NCBI GenBank assembly: GCA_963765555.1
Contig: CAVXWX010000007.1
Coordinates: 1-64,000, forward strand
Source: JL08 sp963765555
GTDB lineage: Bacteria; Pseudomonadota; Alphaproteobacteria; Rhodobacterales; Rhodobacteraceae
Reading direction: 5' to 3'
Length of the DNA: 64,000 bases
Shown here: positions 55,874 through 64,000 of the stretch, piece by piece
Position numbering within the stretch: position 1 is the stretch's first letter
Layout: each line of letters begins with the position of its first letter
Position numbers and translations under genes: made by a program
Notes under the pieces: generated by a model
Told to the model about the DNA's origin: nothing
Database searches by the model: none
Seen by the model: only the letters and a program-made list of their open reading frames with translations

Positions 55874-56686
55874 ATGCTGACAAGTCATCGGCAAAAGGCA
55901 ATAAGACAACGTATGGCGAACAAGGGCGACAGCTTGATTGACAAGATTTTGTACCGGCGTGAAATGCGCCGCTGGGCGCGGGCGGCCAGCCATGCAGGTG
56001 ATACGAACTTAGCCACGCTTCGTGCCCAGCGCCAACAGGCACGGCTTATGCGCTCGCATCTGGACAGCTTGATCCACAAGGCTGAAAACCGGCTGGCATT
56101 GCCCAGCGTCGGATCAACCACATTTCCCAAACCCCACGATGCCGATTGGGCATGGCGCCCCGAACTTTGGCGCGGGCCGCTTCCACGTGCCGGTCTGTCC
56201 TCTGTCCAGACCAAATCCATGCTGGGGGGCGAGGTGACGCTGTTTCACGATTGCGCCTATTCCGAACTGACATTGCGCCAGCTGCGCAATCAACGCGAGG
56301 CTGATCTTGCACCTTACGGCGTGCGATTGGACGTATTCAAATTTGACGGCTCGTTTCTGTCACTGGTCATTGATCTGCCGCAGGCCGCTGTCACAGGATT
56401 GAAACGCACGCATCTGTTGCGGATGGATACAATTCTTGAAATAGAAAAACCTCTGGAAATATTTGCCCGCCTCAACATCAAACACGGCCCGAATACAGAA
56501 CAGATCGTGCGTGAACTGCCCCTGCACGAACAGGATATAATGGTCGAATTCGATCTGGCCTATTCCAAGCTCAATGAAAAACGCCTTGAAAAGGCGTGGC
56601 TTGATCTGATCTTTGAAGGTCCGGAAATGAATCAGGTGGTTATCCGCGACCTTACCTTTAACCGCCGCCCCCGCGCAGCCCTTTGA
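55874..56686 (+). CDS. DUF6478-like hypothetical protein
   Basis: A 270-residue soluble protein resembling an uncharacterised Rhodobacterales family (DUF6478, assigned from memory of its pattern). The N-terminal part is basic and helical (DKILYRREMRRWARAA, QARLMRSHLDSLIHKAENRL); the C-terminal part looks beta-rich (TLFHDCAYSELTLRQLRNQR, SLVIDLPQAA, FEGPEMNQVVIRDLTFNRR). An internal ATG at 55913 is an alternative start. The next gene follows after 11 bases and may be functionally linked. Confidence 0.6.
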   Translation: MLTSHRQKAIRQRMANKGDSLIDKILYRREMRRWARAASHAGDTNLATLRAQRQQARLMRSHLDSLIHKAENRLALPSVGSTTFPKPHDADWAWRPELWRGPLPRAGLSSVQTKSMLGGEVTLFHDCAYSELTLRQLRNQREADLAPYGVRLDVFKFDGSFLSLVIDLPQAAVTGLKRTHLLRMDTILEIEKPLEIFARLNIKHGPNTEQIVRELPLHEQDIMVEFDLAYSKLNEKRLEKAWLDLIFEGPEMNQVVIRDLTFNRRPRAAL

Positions 56687-56697
56687 TTGAGGCCGGA

Positions 56698-57075
56698 ATG
56701 AGCGATTTTGAATTAACGAAAACCCGCCTGATCCAAGGCATCTGGGAGGGTATTTTAACCCCCAAATCCGGCAAGAACACGGTGCCCGATGTGCATGTTA
56801 CACATCTTGATCATACCGTCGCAGACGTTGAAGTGGTTGAGGATCAAGAAGCGGGGAACTGGCGCTTGCGCATTCCCGTACCCGCCGATGCGATTTCGGA
56901 TGGTGTGCAAACCTTTCTGATCCACGATACCAAAACCAATGATCAACTGGGTCAGTTCTGCCTGATCGCGGGGGAAGCTTTGGGCGATGATATCCGCGCT
57001 GAAATGGACCTGTTGCGCGCCGAACTGGACATGCTCAAACGCGCGTTTCGTCGGCATTGTCTGGAAACGATGTAG
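56698..57075 (+). CDS. Hypothetical protein, co-transcribed with the DUF6478-like gene
   Basis: A 125-residue protein of unknown function. The middle part is beta-rich (TVADVEVVEDQEAGNWRLRI), the C-terminus is a charged amphipathic helix (RAEMDLLRAELDMLKRAFRR) that may form a coiled coil. The frame extends to a TTG at 56683, but the ATG at 56698 is preferred. Together with the preceding gene it looks like a two-gene unit. Confidence 0.55.
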   Translation: MSDFELTKTRLIQGIWEGILTPKSGKNTVPDVHVTHLDHTVADVEVVEDQEAGNWRLRIPVPADAISDGVQTFLIHDTKTNDQLGQFCLIAGEALGDDIRAEMDLLRAELDMLKRAFRRHCLETM

Positions 57076-57085
57076 CGCAGGCAGA

Positions 57086-57556
57086 TCAGGCTTTGCGATC
57101 TATCCGTGCCTGATAGCAATTGTTGCGGGCCGACCGGACATGGATATAGGCGACGCCGGGATCATCAAAAATGCGCTGTGCATAGCCTGCAATTTCCGTT
57201 GCTGGCACCACGGCCCCTGTCCCGTAAACGATCCGATCATTATGACCATATCCTTTGACCAGATAATCCGGCGATGTGGTTAGAACCGGTGGGAGGTTCG
57301 TGCTGTCGGGGTGGCGTTCGCACGGCGCGGCACACAGGAAAATCGGGCCGGTTTCGGCGTAAGGGTGCAGCCCGTCAAACGGACGGTGCGCCAGAACCAG
57401 CATATCGGCACCCTTTGCAATATCGCGCAGGCAATGACGGCAGGGGTTTCTGTGTCCGTCTGAAACCGTGCGTTCGGCGGGTACGCCGTAGGCATCCGGT
57501 GCGCCAGACTGGTAGGCGCGGACAATAGCGGTTGGCAGGGCTGAAAACGTGATCAT
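57086..57556 (-). CDS. DUF1203 family protein
   Basis: A 156-residue protein matching the DUF1203 pattern: DGHRNPCRHCLRDIAKGADM in the first half, MLVLAHRPFDGLHPYAETGP, then IFLCAAPCERHP, and VAYIHVRSARNNCYQARI at the C-terminus. Two Cys pairs (CRHC and CAAPC) could bind a metal. Function unknown. It is divergent from dnaE2 with 115 bases between the starts, so the LexA-like box there could affect it too. Confidence 0.8.
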   Translation of the reverse strand: MITFSALPTAIVRAYQSGAPDAYGVPAERTVSDGHRNPCRHCLRDIAKGADMLVLAHRPFDGLHPYAETGPIFLCAAPCERHPDSTNLPPVLTTSPDYLVKGYGHNDRIVYGTGAVVPATEIAGYAQRIFDDPGVAYIHVRSARNNCYQARIDRKA

Positions 57557-57643
57557 GGCATCTCTCCTTTCCAGCTATGTGTCACAGCGTTTGGTGCCGC
57601 GACGACCCGTTTCCTGCGCAAAGCACAAAAGGACTCGGAAAAA

Positions 57644-57658
57644 GAACAAAAGGTGAAT
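57644..57658 (+). promoter_or_regulatory. Imperfect LexA-like box upstream of dnaE2
   Basis: GAAC-AAAAGGT-GAAT, differing by one base from the direct-repeat consensus GAAC-N7-GAAC (the reverse of GTTC-N7-GTTC). It lies 13 bases upstream of the dnaE2 ATG, the same distance as the perfect box before imuB. A weaker site could give leaky or late SOS induction. Confidence 0.45.
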
Positions 57659-57671
57659 AAAGTGAACCCCC

Positions 57672-60578
57672 ATGTTCACAGAATTGTCGATCACATCCAA
57701 TTTCACGTTCCTGACAGGCGCGTCCCACCCCGAGGAATATATCCGCAGGGCGGCCGCCCTTGATCTGCCCGCCATTGCCATCGCCGATGACAATTCGGTG
57801 GCCGGCATTGTGCGCGCCCACACAGAAGCGCGCCACATCGCGCGGCTGGTACGTGCGCGGCAGGATTGGGACGCCAAGAACGGGTTGATCGGGCCGCCCT
57901 GCCCCGATCATCTGCCCCAACCGCAGTCGTTTCCGGTGTATAATATCCCGCGCCTGATCCCCGCCGCGCGGTTGGTGTTCACCGATGCGCCCCCCGTGAC
58001 CGTGCTGCCGACAGACCGGACCGGATGGGGAAACCTGTGCCGCATCCTGTCCACAGGCCGGTTGCGTACAACCAAGGGCCACTGTGATCTGCAACTGGCG
58101 GATTTGCTGGACCGCAGCGAAGGCCTGCAATGTCTGATCTGGCCGCAGGGCGATTGGGCGACTGCGGCCCGACGTCTTGGGGCCTGCGCCCCCGACCGCC
58201 TGCATGTGCTGCTTTGCCCGCATTATGACGGACAGGACAGCGCGCGTTTCGCCGCGCTGTCCCGACAGGCCGGCGCATTGAACCTGCCCACCTTGGCCAG
58301 CGCCGCGCCACGGATGCATCACGGCGCACGGCGCAAGCTGGCCGATGTGCTGACGGCTGTGCGCCTTGGGCGCAAGGTGGACGAACTGGGGCGTAACGCA
58401 CTGGCCAACGCGGAACAGCGCCTGCGCTCCGAACCTGAAATGCGGCACCTGTTCCAAGGCCACGAAGACGCAGTAGACCGGGCGTATATCCTTGGTGCCA
58501 AGCTGGGCTTCAGCCTTGACCAGTTACGCTATGAATATCCGTCCGAAGGCACGGCGCAGGAAACACCGGCACACCGGCTGACACGACTGGCCGAAGACGG
58601 GTTGAACTGGCGGTATCCGGCGGGGGCACCCGACAAGGTGCGCGCGATGTTGCGCCATGAACTCGACCTGATCAGCAAGCTGAAATACGAACCCTATTTC
58701 CTGACTGTGCGCGACATTGTTGCCTTTGCCCGATCCCGCAACATCCTGTGTCAGGGGCGCGGGTCGGCGGCCAATTCTGTGGTGTGCTATTGCCTTGGCA
58801 TCACATCCGTCAGCCCCGAAATCGGCACCATGGTGTTTGAACGGTTCGTGTCCGAAGCACGTGATGAACCGCCTGATATTGATGTCGATTTCGAACATGA
58901 ACGCCGCGAGGAGGTGATCCAGCATATTTACGAACGCTATGGCCGCCACCGTGCGGGCCTGTGCGCCACCGTCGTGCATTATCGCGGCAAACGCGCCATC
59001 CGCGAGGTCGGGCGCGCCATGGGGTTAAGTGAAGATACCATTTCCGCGCTCAGTTCCCAGCTTTGGGGCTTTTTCAGCACCAAGGGGCTGGAGGATGACC
59101 GCATGCGCGAGATCGGTCTTGATCCGACAGACAGGCGATTGCAGCAAATGCTGGAACTGGTGCATGAAATCAACGGCTTTCCCCGCCATTTGTCCCAGCA
59201 TGTCGGCGGATTCATCATCACCCAAGGACGTCTGGATGAACTGGTTCCCATCGAAAACGCCACGATGGAAGGGCGCACGGTGATTTGCTGGGACAAGGAT
59301 GACATCGACACATTGGGTATTCTCAAGGTCGATGTTCTGAGCCTTGGAATGCTGACCTGTATCCGCAAGGCGTTCGACCTGCTGCGCCAGCACCATCAGA
59401 TTGATCATACGCTGGCCACGCTGCCCCCCGAAGACTCCAAAGTCTATGATATGCTGTGCCGCGCTGACAGCATCGGGGTCTTTCAGGTCGAAAGCCGCGC
59501 ACAGATGAATTTTCTGCCGCGCATGCGCCCGCGCAACTTCTACGATCTGGTGATCGAAGTGGCCATCATCCGCCCCGGCCCCATTCAGGGCGATATGGTG
59601 CATCCCTATATCCGGCGGCGCAATGGCGAAGAGGCGGTCAGTTTTCCCTCGGATGCTTTGGGCGATGTGTTGGGCAAGACGCTGGGTGTGCCGCTGTTTC
59701 AGGAACAGGCGATGCAGATTGCCATTGTCGGGGCGGGGTTTACCCCCGATCAGGCCGACCGTTTGCGCCGTTCGCTTGCCACGTTCAAGAAACACGGCAA
59801 TGTCAGCGAATTCCGCAACCTGTTCCTGCGCGGCATGAAGCGCAACGGTTATGATGATGATTTCGCCGACCGCTGTTTCAGCCAGATCGAAGGGTTCGGC
59901 TCCTACGGCTTTCCCGAAAGCCATGCGGCGTCTTTTGCACTGTTGGTCTATGCCTCAAGCTGGATCAAATGCCACCATCCGGGCATTTTTGCCTGCGCCT
60001 TGCTGAATTCCCAGCCGATGGGGTTTTACGCCCCCGCCCAGATTGTGCGCGATGCCCGCGAACATGATGTGATCGTGCGCCCGATCTGCATCAATTCCAG
60101 CTACTGGGACAATGTGATGGAACCCGACGGGCATGGCGGCCTGGCCCTGCGTCTGGGCTTTCGCCAGATCAAGGGGTTAAGCGAGGAAGACGCCTGCTGG
60201 ATCACGGCGGCACGGGGCAACGGGTATCGTTCGGTGCAGGATGTGTGGCGTCGCGCGGGGCTGTCGCCACCGGTGCTGGCACGGCTGGCCGAAGCGGACG
60301 TGTTTGCCGGGCTGGACCTGTCCCGCCGCGCCGCCCTGTGGGAGGCCAAGGCAATCACGACCGACACCCCCCTGCCGCTGTTTGCTGGCGATATCGAAGG
60401 CGAAGGCATTGTTGAACCCGCTCCACATCTTCCCGAAATGACAATGGGCGAACAGGTGGTCGAGGATTACGTTGCCATGCGGCTAAGCCTGCGGGCCCAT
60501 CCGGTGGCATTGCTGCGCCATATCCTGACCCCCGGATCACACCCCGGTAAATCGCAGGCAGCAGAACGCCGGCCCTGA
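57672..60578 (+). CDS. dnaE2: Error-prone DNA polymerase DnaE2 (ImuC), C-terminally short
   Basis: C-family polymerase used in translesion synthesis with ImuB. The N-terminal PHP domain is ELSITSNFTFLTGASHPEEY; the palm catalytic region DEPPDIDVDFEHERREEVIQ is intact, as are FPRHLSQHVGGFIIT, TLGILKVDVLSLGMLTC and LYASSWIKCHHPGIF. The protein ends at residue 968 shortly after SLRAHPVALLR, where typical DnaE2 proteins of about 1080 residues continue with an OB-fold domain of roughly 110 residues. Only 66 bases separate its stop from gpmI, so the domain is missing and not merely in another frame. Polymerase activity may remain, with altered DNA binding. Confidence 0.87.
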   Translation: MFTELSITSNFTFLTGASHPEEYIRRAAALDLPAIAIADDNSVAGIVRAHTEARHIARLVRARQDWDAKNGLIGPPCPDHLPQPQSFPVYNIPRLIPAARLVFTDAPPVTVLPTDRTGWGNLCRILSTGRLRTTKGHCDLQLADLLDRSEGLQCLIWPQGDWATAARRLGACAPDRLHVLLCPHYDGQDSARFAALSRQAGALNLPTLASAAPRMHHGARRKLADVLTAVRLGRKVDELGRNALANAEQRLRSEPEMRHLFQGHEDAVDRAYILGAKLGFSLDQLRYEYPSEGTAQETPAHRLTRLAEDGLNWRYPAGAPDKVRAMLRHELDLISKLKYEPYFLTVRDIVAFARSRNILCQGRGSAANSVVCYCLGITSVSPEIGTMVFERFVSEARDEPPDIDVDFEHERREEVIQHIYERYGRHRAGLCATVVHYRGKRAIREVGRAMGLSEDTISALSSQLWGFFSTKGLEDDRMREIGLDPTDRRLQQMLELVHEINGFPRHLSQHVGGFIITQGRLDELVPIENATMEGRTVICWDKDDIDTLGILKVDVLSLGMLTCIRKAFDLLRQHHQIDHTLATLPPEDSKVYDMLCRADSIGVFQVESRAQMNFLPRMRPRNFYDLVIEVAIIRPGPIQGDMVHPYIRRRNGEEAVSFPSDALGDVLGKTLGVPLFQEQAMQIAIVGAGFTPDQADRLRRSLATFKKHGNVSEFRNLFLRGMKRNGYDDDFADRCFSQIEGFGSYGFPESHAASFALLVYASSWIKCHHPGIFACALLNSQPMGFYAPAQIVRDAREHDVIVRPICINSSYWDNVMEPDGHGGLALRLGFRQIKGLSEEDACWITAARGNGYRSVQDVWRRAGLSPPVLARLAEADVFAGLDLSRRAALWEAKAITTDTPLPLFAGDIEGEGIVEPAPHLPEMTMGEQVVEDYVAMRLSLRAHPVALLRHILTPGSHPGKSQAAERRP

Positions 60579-60644
60579 AAAAGCGGTTCACCCCAAGCGG
60601 CGGACGCGATAGAAGGCGCAAAACAATCCACCGGAGCCTGAACC

Positions 60645-62162
60645 ATGCCTGCCCCCAAACCCGTTGTCTTGTGCATTCTGGATGGCTGGGGGCAACGGAC
60701 GGAAACGGCAGGAAATGCGCCCGCGCTGGCCCACACCCCGACATTCGACAAGATCATGGCGACCTGTCCCCACAATGTTCTGATCACCCACGGCCCAGAT
60801 GTCGGCCTGCCCAGTGGCCAGATGGGCAATTCCGAAGTGGGCCACACCAATATCGGGGCCGGGCGGGTTGTGGCGATGGATCTGGGCATGATCGATCTGG
60901 CCATCGAAGACGGCAGTTTTTTCACCAATGCCGCGCTGCTGGATTTCGTGCAAACCCTGAAGAAGACCGGCGGGGCCGCACATTTACTGGGCGTTGTGTC
61001 CGATGGCGGGGTACACGGGCATCTGGCCCACATTCAGGCCGCCGCACAGGCGATCAGCGATGCGGGCGTTCCCGTCATCCTGCACCTTTGGACGGATGGA
61101 CGCGATGTCGCGCCGAAATCAGCGGCACCTTTTGTCGAGGAACTGGTGCGCAGTTTGCCCGCAGGCGTACAGATCGCGACCCTGACAGGGCGCTATTTCG
61201 CAATGGATCGCGATAATCGGTGGGAACGGGTAAAACAGGCCAGTGACGCCATCTTATACGGGCATGGACATCCCTCTGCCGATGCAGAAACCGCCATAAC
61301 CGAGGCCTACGCGCGCGGCGAAACAGATGAATTCATCACAGCCTCCGTGCTGAACGGCTATGACGGAGCCAAGGACGGTGACGGACTGTTCTGCCTGAAC
61401 TTTCGCGCCGATCGCGCGCGTGAAATTCTGGCCGCACTTGGCCAGCCGGATTTTGACGCCTTTGATGGTGGCGCGCGGCCAAAATGGGCCGCGATGCTGG
61501 GTATGGTCGATTACTCCGAGGCACATAACGCCTACATGACAACGGCCTACCCCAAGGCCGAAATCGTCAACACGCTGGGCGCATGGGTCGCCGCACATGG
61601 TTTGCGCCAGTTCCGGTTGGCCGAAACCGAAAAATACCCGCATGTGACGTTTTTCCTGAATGGCGGCAAGGAAACGCCCGAAACAGGCGAAGACCGGAAC
61701 ATGCCGAAATCGCCCAAGGTGGCGACCTATGATCTGCAACCCGAAATGTCGGCCCCTGATGTGACCGACCAGTTCGTAAAGGCGATTGAGGATGGATATG
61801 ATCTGATCGTCACCAACTATGCCAATCCCGATATGGTGGGCCATACCGGTGATCTGGACGCCGCCATTGCCGCCTGTGAGGCGGTGGATCAGGGTCTGAC
61901 CCGCGTTGTCGCCGCATTGGAAAAGGCGGGCGGTGCCATGATCCTGACAGCGGATCATGGCAATTGCGAAATGATGATCGATCCCGAAACAGGGGGTCCG
62001 CACACGGCCCACACCCTGAACCCTGTGCCAGTGGCCCTGATCGGCGGGCCAAAGGGCGTGCAGTTGCGGCAAGGTCGGCTATCGGATATCGCACCAACCT
62101 TGCTGGCGCTGATGCAACTGGACAAACCCGCCGAAATGACCGGCAAGAGCCTGATCCGATGA
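60645..62162 (+). CDS. gpmI: 2,3-bisphosphoglycerate-independent phosphoglycerate mutase
   Basis: Alkaline-phosphatase-superfamily enzyme of 505 residues that interconverts 3- and 2-phosphoglycerate in glycolysis and gluconeogenesis, needing manganese. Signatures: VVLCILDGWGQR (metal Asp), GLPSGQMGNSEVGHTNIGAG (phosphoserine loop), LWTDGRDVAP, LNFRADRAREI, NYANPDMVGHTG and LTADHGNCEMM. The stop overlaps the EnvC-type gene as ATGA, the usual gpmI-envC-ctpA order. Confidence 0.95.
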   Translation: MPAPKPVVLCILDGWGQRTETAGNAPALAHTPTFDKIMATCPHNVLITHGPDVGLPSGQMGNSEVGHTNIGAGRVVAMDLGMIDLAIEDGSFFTNAALLDFVQTLKKTGGAAHLLGVVSDGGVHGHLAHIQAAAQAISDAGVPVILHLWTDGRDVAPKSAAPFVEELVRSLPAGVQIATLTGRYFAMDRDNRWERVKQASDAILYGHGHPSADAETAITEAYARGETDEFITASVLNGYDGAKDGDGLFCLNFRADRAREILAALGQPDFDAFDGGARPKWAAMLGMVDYSEAHNAYMTTAYPKAEIVNTLGAWVAAHGLRQFRLAETEKYPHVTFFLNGGKETPETGEDRNMPKSPKVATYDLQPEMSAPDVTDQFVKAIEDGYDLIVTNYANPDMVGHTGDLDAAIAACEAVDQGLTRVVAALEKAGGAMILTADHGNCEMMIDPETGGPHTAHTLNPVPVALIGGPKGVQLRQGRLSDIAPTLLALMQLDKPAEMTGKSLIR

Positions 62163-63292
62163 ACCGTATCGCCATCCTGATCACGGCCTTGCTCTGGCCT
62201 TGTCTGACGCTGGCGCAAAGCGATCTTTCTGCAGATGCCCGCGCAGCGGCCGACGCGCTTGAGGCGGCCTCTGTCTCGTTGCAAGAGGCCGAGAGCGCGC
62301 GGGATCGTATCCGCGCCCTGACCGAAACCGTGAAAGCCTATGAAAGCGGGCTTGAAGCGATGCGAGAAGGGTTGCGCCGCGCGGCGACGCGCGAAGCACA
62401 ACTGAACCTTCAGCTTGAGGCGCGCAATGCCGAGATCGCGGCCCTGCTGGCTGCGTTGCAAACAATCGGCAATACGCCTTCCCCCGTCCTGCTGCTGCAT
62501 CCGTCCGGCCCGATCGGAACGGCGCGGTCCGGCATGATCTTGGCCGAGGTCACCCCCGCACTGAATGCCCGCGCCGCCGAGCTTCGCCATGATCTGGACG
62601 AGGTGCGCACCCTGCGCCTGTTGCAACAAAACAGTGCCGATGATCTGCTGGCGGGATTGAACGGTGTGCAAGAGGCGCGCCTGAAACTGAGCCAGGCTGT
62701 TGCCAACCGCACCGATCTGCCGCAACGTTTTACCGAAGATCCGGTGCGTACCGCCGTTCTGATCGCGTCGACCGAAACACTGGATGCGTTTGCCAGCGGT
62801 CTGGTCGAAATCAATGCCGATCAGGTCAGTGATCCCGATAAGGATATTTCGATCCAGCAGGGCACGCTGCAATTGCCGGTCCAAGGGCGCATTCTGCATC
62901 GTTCAGGTCAGCCGGATGCCGCAGGGATCAAACGCCCCGGCCTGATCCTTGCCACCCGCCCCCGCGCCCTTGTCACCAGCCCGACGGCGGCAACCATCCG
63001 CTATCTCGGACCGCTGCTGGATCTGGGCAATGTGGTGATTCTCGAACCGCAATCCGACATGCTGTTTGTACTGGCCGGGCTAGATCAGGTGTTCGGAGAG
63101 GTCGGTCAGGTCATTCCACAGGACGCGCCGGTTGGTCTGATGGGGGGAGAAACGCCAGAAATTGGTGCAATCCTGTCACTAAGCGGTGAAGGCACTGGAA
63201 CTGACCGTTCAGAAACGCTCTATATAGAAGTGAGAAAGGGCAATCAGCCCGTGGACCCGGAAACGTGGTTCCAAACCGAAAAGGATGGATGA
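62159..63292 (+). CDS. Murein hydrolase activator EnvC/M23-like peptidoglycan protein
   Basis: Periplasmic protein of 377 residues. It has a Sec signal peptide (MNRIAILITALLWPCLTLAQ), a long coiled coil (residues 25-240 approximately) and a C-terminal LytM/M23-like domain (SGQPDAAGIKRPGLILATRP, VTSPTAATIRYLGPLLDLGN, VILEPQSDMLFVLAGLDQVF). The catalytic His/Asp residues of active M23 peptidases seem to be missing, as in EnvC/NlpD-type activators of cell-wall amidases. Overlaps gpmI by four bases and is followed five bases later by ctpA. Confidence 0.82.
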   Translation: MNRIAILITALLWPCLTLAQSDLSADARAAADALEAASVSLQEAESARDRIRALTETVKAYESGLEAMREGLRRAATREAQLNLQLEARNAEIAALLAALQTIGNTPSPVLLLHPSGPIGTARSGMILAEVTPALNARAAELRHDLDEVRTLRLLQQNSADDLLAGLNGVQEARLKLSQAVANRTDLPQRFTEDPVRTAVLIASTETLDAFASGLVEINADQVSDPDKDISIQQGTLQLPVQGRILHRSGQPDAAGIKRPGLILATRPRALVTSPTAATIRYLGPLLDLGNVVILEPQSDMLFVLAGLDQVFGEVGQVIPQDAPVGLMGGETPEIGAILSLSGEGTGTDRSETLYIEVRKGNQPVDPETWFQTEKDG

Positions 63293-63297
63293 TCAAG

Positions 63298-64000
63298 ATG
63301 AAGAAATTCGCGATGGCCGCAATTGGCGGTACATTGGCAGGTGTTGTCGCTGCAACCCAGATCGCAGGCCCTCTGGTGGCGCAGGAAGCGGCAAAAACCG
63401 TAAATGTATACGAGCAGCTTGATCTGTTTGGCGACATATTCGAGCGTATCCGCGCCCAGTATGTGGAAGAGGTGGATGCAGGAGAACTGATCGAAGCAGC
63501 CATTGACGGCATGCTGACCTCGCTTGATCCGCATTCTAGCTACCTGTCGCCGGAAGATGCCAGTGCCATGCAGGTACAAACACGCGGCGAATTCGGTGGT
63601 CTTGGCATCGAAGTCACGCAGGAAGAGGGTTTTGTTAAAGTCGTGTCGCCCATTGATGGCACCCCGGCAGATGAAGCTGGTATCGAATCCGGTGATTTCA
63701 TCACCCATGTTGACGGTGAAAGCGTTCTGGGCCTGACCTTGGATGAAGCCGTGGACATGATGCGCGGCCCCGTCGGATCGGAAATCCTGATCACGGTCGT
63801 ACGCGAGGGCGAACCGGAACCGTTCGATGTGTCGATCATCCGCGATACCATCAAACTGGTTGCGGTGCGCAGCCGCATTCAGGGCGATACTGTCGTTCTG
63901 CGGATCACCACATTCAACGATCAGACCACCCCAAACCTTGAGGCAGGATTGGCCGAACAGGTCGAAGCCGCAGGCGGCATGGACAACGTTAACGGCATCG
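63298..64000 (+). CDS. ctpA: C-terminal processing peptidase CtpA (S41 family), partial at window edge
   Basis: First 234 codons of an S41-family serine protease. It has a signal/anchor (MKKFAMAAIGGTLAGVVAAT), the S41 N-terminal region (LTSLDPHSSYLSPEDASAMQ) and a PDZ domain (GEFGGLGIEVTQEEGFVKVV, SPIDGTPADEAGIESGDFI). The catalytic Ser-Lys part lies beyond the right edge. The ATG at 63298 follows GATGGATGATCA five bases after the EnvC-type stop. These proteases trim periplasmic proteins, often peptidoglycan hydrolases, in line with the neighbour. Confidence 0.92.
   Translation, partial: MKKFAMAAIGGTLAGVVAATQIAGPLVAQEAAKTVNVYEQLDLFGDIFERIRAQYVEEVDAGELIEAAIDGMLTSLDPHSSYLSPEDASAMQVQTRGEFGGLGIEVTQEEGFVKVVSPIDGTPADEAGIESGDFITHVDGESVLGLTLDEAVDMMRGPVGSEILITVVREGEPEPFDVSIIRDTIKLVAVRSRIQGDTVVLRITTFNDQTTPNLEAGLAEQVEAAGGMDNVNGI

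Noticed and set aside
1..64000. CRISPR arrays, insertion sequences, integrases, tRNA or rRNA genes
   Set aside because: I looked for repeated short units, transposase motifs, terminal repeats and tRNA-like arms and saw none. A tRNA search program would be needed to exclude a tRNA fully.

Overview
The window looks like chromosomal DNA of an alphaproteobacterium of the Rhodobacterales (Roseobacter-like). The signs are moderately high GC with ATGA-coupled genes, a tripartite tricarboxylate transporter, TauE/SafE permeases, DUF6455 and DUF6478-type proteins, the accD-folC pair, gpmI-envC-ctpA, MbfA with an Irr-like box, and an ImuB/DnaE2 system with a GTTC-N7-GTTC LexA box. I see no tRNA, rRNA, insertion sequence, integrase or CRISPR array, and no gene-free stretch longer than about 300 bases.

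Region 1 (0.7-18.6 kb) is an accessory catabolic island. A tightly overlapping operon encodes a succinate dehydrogenase/fumarate reductase-like complex (B-C-D-A order), a dimethylargininase-like hydrolase, and the two subunits of a class I fumarase/tartrate dehydratase-like enzyme with a homocysteine S-methyltransferase gene between them. It is followed by a LysR-led divergent operon (LysR, TauE/SafE, enolase-superfamily enzyme, glutathione transferase), tctCBA, a second TauE/SafE, a GMC oxidoreductase and a second enolase-superfamily enzyme. Together they suggest uptake and stepwise breakdown of an unidentified, probably methylated, carboxylic acid. The substrate cannot be read from sequence.

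Region 2 (18.6-30 kb) holds an SGNH hydrolase, SseB-like and uracil-DNA glycosylase-family genes, then capsule export and sugar-precursor genes (KpsT-like, KpsE-like, kdsA, phosphomannomutase), an AsmA-family gene, rimO and a low-GC DUF5677-like gene. Four of these conserved genes carry 19 small net insertions in total, with no other decay. A sequence or assembly artefact is the most likely reason; adhC and an ornithine cyclodeaminase-family gene farther on have one each.

Region 3 (30-47 kb) is a mixed housekeeping region: a PA14-like secreted protein, a CDGSH protein, two DUF6455 proteins, an M48 peptidase, a class II deacetylase, ImuB, glutathione-dependent formaldehyde oxidation (adhC, fghA), an NYN protein, a TetR regulator divergent from mbfA, transporters and hydrolases, and an AFG1-type ATPase.

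Region 4 (47-64 kb) contains folC-accD, a CPBP protease, a very unusual degenerate ABC/cNMP-binding fusion, ilvD, several Rhodobacterales-type hypotheticals, a C-terminally short dnaE2, and gpmI-envC-ctpA running off the right edge.
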